Source: Haliotis asinina
Taxonomy: Eukaryota > Mollusca > Gastropoda > Lepetellida > Haliotidae
Assembly (NCBI RefSeq): GCF_037392515.1
Contig: NC_090288.1
Location: 11,538,969-11,602,968, forward strand
Direction: 5' to 3'
DNA length: 64,000 bases
In this document: piece by piece, positions 58,801 through 64,000 of the stretch
Layout of the letters: every line of letters begins with the position of its first letter
How positions within the stretch are numbered: position 1 is the first letter of the stretch
Notes under the pieces: model-generated
Databases searched by the model: none
Told to the model about the DNA's origin: nothing
Seen by the model: the letters and a program-made list of their open reading frames with translations, nothing else
Translations under genes and position numbers: made by a program

Positions 58801-61800
58801 TTTGATGGCAACAAACTGTCCCATATAAACTGAAAGGTTCCCCATGGAGTCCAGAGATTCAGAACTTGAGGAAATCTAGACTTGCTTCATTAAGGGCTTT
58901 AGCACTGCAGAGAAGGCAGGGGAACCAGAACTATAGCTTTCCTGACTCACCTGAGCTACAAATTGCTGCCTCTCCAGAACAACTGGACTGACTCACCCGA
59001 GGTGCAAGATTGATGTCTCTCCAGAACTATAACTGTCCTGACTCACCTGAGCTACTCACCTGAGCTACAAATCGCTGTCTCTCCAGAACAACTGTACTGA
59101 GATTGCTGTCTCATCAGAACTATAACTGTCCTGACTCACCTGAGCTACTCACCTGAGCTACAAATCGCTGTCTCTTCAGAACAACTGAACTGACTCACCC
59201 GAGGTGCAAGATTGCTGTCTAACCAAAACTATAACTGTCCTGACTCACCTGAGCTACAAATCGCTGTCTCTTCAGAACAACTGAACTGACTCACCCGAGG
59301 TGCAAGATTGCTGTCTCATCAGAACTATAACTGTCCGGACTCACCTGAGCTACTCACCTGAGCTACAAATCGCTGTCTTTCCAGAACAACTGAACTGACT
59401 CAAACGAGGTGCAAGATTGCTGTCTAACCAAAACTATAGCTTTCCTGACTCACCTGAGCTACAAATCGCTGTCTCTTCAGAACAACTGAACTGACTCACC
59501 CGAGGTGCAAGATCTCTGTCTCACGAGGACTATAACTGTCGTGACGCACCTGAGCTACAAATCGCTGTCTCTCCAGAACAACTGAACTGACTCACACGAG
59601 GTGCAAGATTGCTGTCTCATCAGAACTATAACTGACCTGACTCATCTGAGCTACAAATCACTGTCTCTCCAGAACAACTGATCTGACTCACCCGAGGTGG
59701 AAGATTGCTGTCTAACCAGAACTATAGCTTTCCTGACTCACCTGAGCTACAAATCGCTGCCTCTCCAGAACAACTGGACTGACTCACGCGAGGTGCAAGA
59801 TTGATGTCTCTCCAGATGGTAACAAACTGTCCCATATAAACTGAAAGGTTCCCCATGGAGTCCAGAGATTCAGAACTTGACTTGCTTCATTAAGGGCTTT
59901 AGCACTGCAGAGAAGGCAGGGGAAATATGGTTCTGAGACTGTGAGACAGACTATGACTCACCGGAAAGGGAACATACACGCATCCTCTCTGTACAGCTTG
60001 TGGTTGACAATCTGGTAATGGACGCCCCTCTCCATCGACTCTTCAAACTGCTGCCTTGTGATGCCATCTTTCCATGGCAACAGGTCTTCCTCAATTACAC
60101 TGAAGTCATCATAAATGTAACATTAGAAATCAATGTATATTTTTACAAGTCCACAAAAAGATCTGCCGTGTGTTGCCAGATATGAAACTATAAGGGCTGT
60201 AGTCTGCAAAGAAATGTTACTTATAACATAGGACTGGCAAACTTATCATTAAAAGCTTTTCATGGTTAAATCAGTTTTGCCCTTAGACTCACAGAGCATT
60301 GTGGGTTTTTCCATTCCTGTCTATTGGTGTGTCTGTACAAATAACTGACTTACACCATTGGTATCATACTTAGCTGCAGCAAAGGCAGCTTGTACATCAA
60401 CTGAACAGGGCAAACCTATGCCTTCTATTGTCATCCCCACCATCCAACACATACACACAAAAGAAGTGAGAGTGTATGTGAGTGAATTTCGTTTTAAGCC
60501 AATATTCCAGCTATATAGCTGCGGTCTGCAAATAACTGAGTTTGGACCAGACAATTCAGTGATCAACAGCATGAGCATTGATCTGCACAACTGGGAACCG
60601 ATGACAAGTGTCAACTAGGTCAGTGAGTCTGACGACCCAATCCCGTTAATAGCCATATTACAACAAGCATAGTCCTTTTTGTGGCAAGCATAAGTTGATG
60701 AAGACCTATTCTACCCCGGATCTTCATGTGTCAACACAAAAATATAAAAGAGGAACAAACACACCACCACTATTTGATAATGGTATAACACAGACTTTCA
60801 CTCTACAAAATTCCTTGCAACACAAAGCTAAATACAAGTCTTTTTCCACATAGGAGATCACTTAAGGGGTCGGTGTTCTACCTAATTATTTTTCACACAC
60901 CCCTTTTGGATAAATGGATAAACCTTAAACCAAACATTAAAACACAAAGACAGCAGTCAGTTGCCCTTTCTTATAACAAGAACTTGAAATCCTCAAATTT
61001 ACACTGTCAGCTGTCATTTCATCAAGAAAAGAAAGGGCGCAGCATTCTCAAAGGTCCTAACAGAATTACGATTTGAAGTGTTAAAGTTGGATGAACAAAG
61101 CCTTGAAAAATTACGTGGGCAAACTGCTTGTCAGTGACTCTCAACCTCTTTCACAAACACTTGATGACCTCCTCCTTCACAGAGCAGGACAGGAACAATC
61201 TGTGGAGTGCGATGTCACACACACTTACATTTTCTCAAAACCTACCATTACCAAATCAATGCTGACTATGTGGGTCAGAGAAGCTGTATTTAACATGGAC
61301 TGTAAGTAGCCATTGATGTGAGGGTCGTCATGGCCGTGTCAACATCAAACAAAGGCTGGCTAAATACTTGGATGTCCTGCTGGAGCAAGGGCACCAGGTA
61401 AGGTCACGTCAGGCAGCTCCTGATTTGACCAACTTCCCTGCTGTATATCTATAGAAATCCCTGAGATCTAAGCCTAATGCGAGACAGTGACAAATCCTAT
61501 CTATAGAGGGCATTTAGATAGATGGTTGCTGGATGGAAGTAGGTATTCAGACTGGCACAGAGATGTCTGAAGTCTATCTATGCAATGTCATGATACAAGG
61601 TTCTGTCTGGACCCATCCCATCCATGTGAGAACTATCTTCACCTGTCTCACCTGTGAGAACATCTGTACCCAGCCTGGGTGAGTATGTATGTACCCATCC
61701 CATAGTGTGGCAGAGTTACAAAATACATTTTGGGTCACTGAGTTATATACTCGCTTGTGTTCATCTCAATTGGGAAAATTAATTTTCCTCATCACTCAAA

Positions 61801-62598
61801 CTCAGTTTGGTATTTTGCCATTTTCCTTTGATTGTAAAAATATAGTAAAGTAAATAATAGCTTATGTGTTTGTTATAAATATTAGTTATGTAGTATGAGA
61901 AACTATACGAAAGATTGCAAGGTGTCAAGTTCATGTCCTGAAATTGAACCCTGCCATATACCTTAGTTATTTTAAATATTATTGTTTCAATGCAAGTAAG
62001 ATCAAATTATTGAGTATTTACAAAAATTCAAGAATACTTGTATGCAATAGACTTAATGGAAATTGAGTTTTCACATAAACATTTACATAGATATGCAGCT
62101 TATCTGTACCTCGTGTGAGAGTATTAGTACGAATCTACTGGTATGACCTTTGTCGTTGAGAGAACACACTCATGAAGAATCAGTCCATCTGTGGTTCTCT
62201 CAGGAGTACAAAGTCCTTATCAGATTGCCCACTTTTGCCAAGATCAATCAAATTACTCCACCACTACTGAAATACTAAACGTTTGGCCAATCTATTCTGT
62301 ATCACCCTACCCAGATGCACAAGTCTGGGTGGTCAGGCTCTCTGACTTGGTTGACACATGTACCTGTGTCCCAGCTATGTAGATCAATGCTCATGATGTC
62401 GATCACCAGATTTTCTTGTCCAGGCATGAATATTTACAGACATAAAACTACGAATAAACAACCAAACCCATCTAAACCACTCCTTTCCATTTTCCACTCA
62501 CCTGGAATGACAGGAGCAGTCATCTTGCTGACATTCTTCATAATTCCTAACCGCCTCATCAATCTTGTCCAGATATTTTTTCCATTTTGAGTTGGCAG
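46694..62598 (-). CDS. POGLUT1: Protein O-glucosyltransferase 1 (Rumi), exons 2-10
   Basis: POGLUT1 is an ER-lumenal GT90 (CAP10) enzyme that moves glucose from UDP-glucose to Ser in the C-x-S-x-P/A-C motif of EGF repeats, notably Notch. Nine exons join without a frame break: 62598-62502, 60099-59962, 57621-57486, 50281-50160, 49781-49622, 49134-49076, 48552-48385, 47418-47362 and 46838-46694. They give about 360 residues against about 392 in human. Diagnostic stretches are NTRDWPQ (it holds the Asp aligning with the human catalytic Asp133), [65 protein letters not shown] and KPWVHYIPV. All eight cysteines of the human disulphides (49, 54, 56, 102, 108, 263, 286 and 357) have counterparts. 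The signal-peptide exon is missing, beyond the right edge. The C-terminus is IKPKSS, lacking the KDEL-like tail expected of the family. Confidence 0.96.
47040..47300. repeat. Minisatellite, about 36-bp period, in a POGLUT1 intron
   Basis: About seven copies of gagagacacagggaaatccc plus tgttctcaatagatga, with small length differences, lie in the intron between exons 47362-47418 and 46694-46838. Confidence 0.9.
47362..47418 (-). CDS. POGLUT1: POGLUT1 exon encoding the [13 protein letters not shown] segment
   Basis: A 57-base exon with acceptor tattgttgcag and donor GTGAGG (47361-47356). It encodes [19 protein letters not shown] and the first two bases of an Arg codon, aligning with the human LLQFVKANDDVAQEIAER segment. 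Confidence 0.94.
47555..48060. repeat. 81-bp minisatellite, about 6 units, in a POGLUT1 intron
   Basis: Direct repeats of an 81-base unit (on the plus strand ggatagagggtggatgygtg, a gttgcggatgggtggtttg block, then aatgtaggtggggagaagtt). Since 81 is a multiple of three, no unit introduces a stop in several frames. This leaves long Pro/His/Thr-rich open frames on the minus strand (up to 213 codons) that lie inside the intron and are not genes. Confidence 0.97.
48222..48310 (+). repeat. SINE 5' end joined to a family B-like body
   Basis: It begins gtgagtgagtgagttgagct, continues ttaggccacttttagcaata and ttccagcaatat, and then turns into aagggacactggaaatgaag, which is family B body sequence. It is a mosaic of the two families or a related subfamily. 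Confidence 0.55.
48385..48552 (-). CDS. POGLUT1: POGLUT1 exon encoding the [17 protein letters not shown] core
   Basis: 168 bases, acceptor ctgctattccag and donor GTATGT (48384-48379). It encodes [20 protein letters not shown], then [16 protein letters not shown] and [16 protein letters not shown], the best conserved C-terminal half of the GT90 fold, including the nucleotide-sugar-binding side. Its Cys pairs with that of the previous exon (EDHCKY) in the human structure. Confidence 0.97.
49076..49134 (-). CDS. POGLUT1: POGLUT1 59-base exon ([19 protein letters not shown])
   Basis: Acceptor ctttttag and donor GTAAGT (49075-49070). It encodes [19 protein letters not shown] plus two bases of a Lys codon, aligning with the human [20 protein letters not shown] segment. 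Confidence 0.94.
49226..49400 (+). repeat. Composite SINE: family B head joined to family A middle
   Basis: 49226-49318 is family B (gtggagtagcctagtggttg as box A, gagtttgattccctgtatgg as box B, aagtccatttctgg). At about 49320 it passes directly into family A sequence (ggcggtggtctgtaaataat, caagactggaccagacaaag, then a cagcatgaacatcga block). Confidence 0.7.
49622..49781 (-). CDS. POGLUT1: POGLUT1 exon with RGSRTS and EYTKNQAW motifs
   Basis: 160 bases, acceptor cttttttacag and donor GTAAGG (49621-49616). It encodes [20 protein letters not shown], then [20 protein letters not shown] and [19 protein letters not shown] is a signature of the CAP10/GT90 family. Confidence 0.97.
50160..50281 (-). 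CDS. POGLUT1: POGLUT1 exon with [20 protein letters not shown]
   Basis: 122 bases, acceptor taatttttgcag and donor GTAGGA (50159-50154). It encodes [20 protein letters not shown], then [20 protein letters not shown]. The coding sequence near its end includes aaagggagataattcc, a word resembling one that recurs in this window's non-coding DNA. A transposon end lies about 65 bases upstream of its acceptor. Confidence 0.97.
50348..51507 (+). mobile_element. TTAA-flanked transposon, copy 1 (1160 bp)
   Basis: The ends aggtcacatgcaac (50348) and gttgcatgtgacct (51507) are terminal inverted repeats, each flanked by TTAA (50344-50347 and 51508-51511), the target duplication used by piggyBac and Kolobok elements. 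There is no long open frame, so it is non-autonomous. A second copy in inverse orientation is at 56114-57385; this copy lacks about 90 bases present in the other near its 50450 position. Confidence 0.9.
52430..53140. repeat. Diverged satellite units, about 195-bp ancestral form
   Basis: Blocks beginning gatgcacacctttagagtcc start near 52442, 52634, 52775 and 52974. They continue with cacatgtrtaagctmaat, gtggagaagtggataga and attcaacaaaatttatgtaa, and end in tacaaaatcaaaatatga. These longer, divergent units contain the 135-bp unit plus about 60 extra bases and flank the homogeneous array on its left. Confidence 0.8.
53141..55435. repeat. 135-bp satellite, 17 consecutive units
   Basis: The marker taccaaatc starts at 53141, 53276, 53411 and so on to 55436, exactly 17 x 135 bases with no net length change. 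Each unit contains aaatgaattccatacagtag, tttttgagaaatggatgaca and attcaacaaaatttatgtaa. Units differ at a few positions only. A chance frame at the right edge starts inside the array and is not a gene. Confidence 0.98.
55436..55760. repeat. Diverged satellite units, right flank
   Basis: Two long-form units (near 55448 and 55653) starting tgagatgyayaycwttrg and containing cccatgtgtaa and gtggagaagtggatag. They resemble the left-flank units more than the central array. An A-run (55614-55627) lies between them. Confidence 0.75.
55992..56108 (+). repeat. tRNA-derived SINE (family B)
   Basis: Box A acatggtggttaaaccattt, box B ctgggttcaactcccac, and body gtgtagcccatttgtggtgt and ttatgttggaatat. 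It lies directly beside the left TTAA of transposon copy 2. Confidence 0.7.
56114..57385 (-). mobile_element. TTAA-flanked transposon, copy 2 (1272 bp), inverted
   Basis: It starts aggtcacatgcaact after TTAA at 56110-56113 and ends at tttacct before TTAA at 57386-57389. Internally it is the reverse complement of copy 1 (for example ccgattggctgttccatttg here, and its inverse near 51260). It carries an extra block of roughly 90 bases around 57176-57265, which includes the palindrome ccccccagcgctgggggg. The right terminal repeat is diverged. Confidence 0.9.
57486..57621 (-). CDS. POGLUT1: POGLUT1 exon with [10 protein letters not shown] and NTRDWPQ
   Basis: 136 bases, acceptor ggttccacacag and donor GTGAGT (57485-57480). 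It completes an Arg codon and encodes [20 protein letters not shown], then IVNTRDWPQ and PIFSFSKV. The Asp in NTRDWPQ aligns with the Asp reported as the catalytic base in human POGLUT1. Confidence 0.97.
57840..58765. repeat. 96/109-bp minisatellite, left block
   Basis: Tandem units containing gactcacctgagctacaaat, cgctgtctctccagaacaac, tgaactgactcacccgaggt, gcaagattgctgtct and agaactataactgtc. The spacing of the ctacaaatcg marker is 96 or 109 bases; the longer units carry a 13-base internal duplication (ctgagctactcac). It lies in the intron between exons 59962-60099 and 57486-57621. Confidence 0.96.
58768..58924 (+). repeat. Interspersed repeat family D inside the minisatellite
   Basis: It begins atgcttagtctctgaacata, contains ggcaacaaactgtcccatat, aagggctttagcactgcaga and gaaggcaggggaa, then passes back into minisatellite sequence. 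The sequence resumes at agaactatagctttcctgac, which suggests insertion into, or co-amplification with, the array. Confidence 0.8.
58925..59814. repeat. 96/109-bp minisatellite, right block
   Basis: Same units as the block at 57840-58765, about nine more copies, including truncated ones (near 59090). Confidence 0.95.
59815..59955 (+). repeat. Interspersed repeat family D, second intronic copy
   Basis: Starts at the atggtaacaaactgtcccat block, contains aagggctttagcactgcaga, and ends ggttctgagactgtgagaca. It is nearly identical to the copy at 58768-58924 over their shared part and ends six bases before the exon donor at 59961. Confidence 0.8.
59962..60099 (-). CDS. POGLUT1: POGLUT1 exon with [15 protein letters not shown]
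   Basis: 138 bases, acceptor tgatgacttcag and donor GTGAGT (59961-59956). It completes a Ser codon and encodes [20 protein letters not shown], then [19 protein letters not shown] and part of an Arg codon. The Cys in DAC pairs with the first Cys of the next exon in the human structure. Confidence 0.96.
60478..60730 (+). repeat. SINE family A, nearly full length
   Basis: Starts gtgagtgaatttcgttttaa and runs through aatattccagctatatagct, gcggtctgcaaataactgag, gaccagacaattcagtgatc and gggaaccgatgacaag, ending with a ctattctaccccggatcttc block. It lacks the gccgcactcag block. Confidence 0.85.
61091..61462 (+). pseudogene. Coding-like debris in a POGLUT1 intron
   Basis: A 72-codon frame (61091-61309) with a protein-like sequence ([20 protein letters not shown]) is followed after a stop by another open stretch (about 61325-61460) reading [20 protein letters not shown]. 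The latter ends at a donor-like caggtaagg (61397-61405). I do not recognise the protein; a decayed transposase or retrocopy is my best guess. Confidence 0.25.
62312..62460 (-). repeat. SINE family A, inverted
   Basis: On the minus strand: gtctgtaaatattcatgcct, ggacaagaaaatctggtgat, a cgacatcatgagcattgatc block, then gtgtcaaccaagtcagagag and ctgaccacccag. Confidence 0.75.
62502..62598 (-). CDS. POGLUT1: POGLUT1 second exon (first in the window)
   Basis: 97 bases, acceptor ttttgtttcaaag and donor GTGAGT (62501-62496). The first two bases complete a codon from an unseen exon 1. It then encodes [20 protein letters not shown] and [11 protein letters not shown]. The three cysteines align with human Cys49, 54 and 56, at the start of the mature enzyme. 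The missing exon 1 should carry little more than the signal peptide. Confidence 0.95.
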
Positions 62599-62699
62599 CT
62601 TTGAAACAAAAATAAAACTTCATCAGCTGATGAAACAAGAAACTAGATCAATCCTTCTCAGCATCCTCATCATGGGGGTTTACCATCGTACTTCGATTT

Positions 62700-62786
62700 C
62701 GCTCACTGATTGAACCCGGGGATTGAACCCATGACATTCTGCTCTCTAGGCGGATGCTCTAACCACTACACCACGGAGGTTGTCTC
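62700..62786 (-). repeat. tRNA-like sequence, probably a SINE head or tRNA relic
   Basis: On the minus strand: cctccgtggtgtagtggtta and gagcatccgcc (box A and D-arm), then atgggttcaatccccgg (box B). The D-arm is good and an anticodon-arm-like stem is possible, but the acceptor stem and part of the T-stem do not pair, so a functional tRNA is unlikely. Confidence 0.5.
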
Positions 62787-63695
62787 CTCATGATAAGCCT
62801 TCCTGACAATGCTGTGATATTTACATCAACTACACCTGATCAATTAAAGAGGTGCCACTACTACTTGTCACCACTGTTGACATAGGCGCCAGGTGGCTCG
62901 CCTATTGTTCACGTAAAATTCTTTATTGCATGGTTGTAGCTTAAAGTGGAAGTTATTAATTCAGGAATATTAACACCTGAAAGAAGTCCAAGTTAATCTG
63001 ATTCTTAAGGTTAACCGTGGCAAGATGAATGTAAGATCTGTTCTTTATTTCTTTTCATTTGTTTATATTCCTCGTCTTATTATGAGACCAAATTAAAGGA
63101 TATATACTCTAAAAAGCATCATGAAATATGTTAAAGTCACACAAAGTACACATTTACACACCCTCCCATCACATTTGATTTGATAGTTTATTTACAAGCA
63201 ACAAACAATTATGTAGGACTGCAACCAATTGAAATACTGATAATGGTTATTGAAAACCTAACAGTATTTGTCTTTTTCTATGTGTATTTACACTTCACAC
63301 TTTGTCAAAGACGCAGGTTTTCTGTGTCAAGGAGAATGCTATTTCAGTACATACAAGAAGTACAAGACTGATATTGTCTTGTGGGGATTAAATCAAACAA
63401 AAGCACCAAGTGATATTTCTTTTGATTAGTAAGTACTATGACGGATTCACCTACTGTTCAATTATTTCAAATGTGCCTCTTAAGGAATACAAAATAAAGA
63501 AATATGTGTATATTAGTGGACTATTTGAGTTTGTTATGACTTATAATCATTGTCTACTTTTTATCAATACAATAAACTCTAACCCAATTTTACCACTACT
63601 ACTTGAACCCAAACTTTAGACCAATAATTAGACCAATTTCACTACTACTACTATTAGTACTACTACTTCTTGAACCCAAACTTAAGACCAATTTC

Positions 63696-63728
<33 letters not shown>

Positions 63729-64000
63729 ACTACTACTACTACCACCACCACCACTACTACTACTACTATTATTACTACTACTACTACTACAAATCACCAG
63801 ACCTTCATGCTGAACAATGTTCAAAATATAAATATTCCAATCCAGAAACTCCAAAAATAGCTGAGGCCAGTAGATCCCCACATTGTAGACTTCGCGTAAC
63901 AAACTACATAGCAGCCTTTGTCTACAGAGGTGAAACATTTACTTTGTGACACTTGTCAACAGAGGGCTCTGTCCTGGTGACAGAGATGGGACTACTTGTC
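62787..64000 (-). other. First intron of POGLUT1 (part)
   Basis: No signal-peptide exon with the required phase is visible here, so exon 1 is probably beyond the right edge. Apart from the microsatellite at 63640-63792 I see only AT-rich sequence with chance frames. Confidence 0.5.
63640..63792 (+). repeat. Compound trinucleotide microsatellite
   Basis: Runs of cta/tac units, then (ctg)n with nine or more units (about 63698-63727), then (cta), (acc), (act), (att) and (act) blocks. It generates poly-Ala, poly-Thr and poly-Ser frames, none of which is a gene. Confidence 0.97.

Noticed and set aside
63603..63938. Poly-Ala/poly-Thr frame and its antisense poly-Ser frame
   Set aside because: Direct product of the trinucleotide microsatellite. 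No conserved sequence either side.

Overview
The window looks like gene-poor, repeat-rich DNA from a molluscan nuclear genome. The inference to a gastropod, most likely an abalone (Haliotis), rests on my recollection of one short interspersed repeat that begins gtgagtgagtttagtttta and appears in many copies on both strands. The DNA is AT-rich with intron-bearing genes of metazoan type. Most of its bulk is introns, tRNA-derived SINEs, small inverted-repeat transposons, minisatellites and one 135-bp satellite. I see no bacterial, viral or CRISPR features.

Three protein genes can be supported. (1) The first coding exon of a Bicaudal-D homologue lies on the minus strand at 25253-25468. Its GT donor faces left, so 1-25252 appears to be first-intron sequence; I found no second exon. 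(2) A single-coding-exon gene on the plus strand (33423-36161, 912 codons) encodes a type I membrane protein with a signal peptide, leucine-rich repeats, a tyrosine-rich linker, a Ser/Thr-rich stalk, one membrane span and a short tail ending in a PDZ-ligand-like TVV. (3) Nine exons on the minus strand (46694-62598) together encode nearly all of a protein O-glucosyltransferase 1 (POGLUT1/Rumi). All splice phases are compatible and the eight conserved cysteines are present. Only the first (signal-peptide) exon lies beyond the right edge.

Layout: 1-25 kb is BicD intron 1 with dispersed repeats. 25.5-33.4 kb is the interval between the BicD start and the LRR gene, rich in SINEs and carrying one coding-like orphan open frame. 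33.4-36.3 kb is the LRR gene. 36.3-46.7 kb is intergenic, with a 16-bp-module minisatellite, foldback elements and an inverted-repeat element. 46.7-62.6 kb is POGLUT1. 62.6-64 kb is its first intron, with a tRNA-like repeat and a trinucleotide microsatellite.

The genes do not form an operon or an obvious pathway. POGLUT1 acts on Notch-type EGF repeats in the ER, BicD is a dynein cargo adaptor, and the LRR protein is presumably at the cell surface. The most unusual structure is the 7.2-kb POGLUT1 intron 50282-57485. Its two ends carry inverted copies of the same 1.2-1.3-kb TTAA-flanked transposon, within about 65 and 100 bases of the splice sites, and between them lies a satellite array of 17 consecutive 135-bp units.
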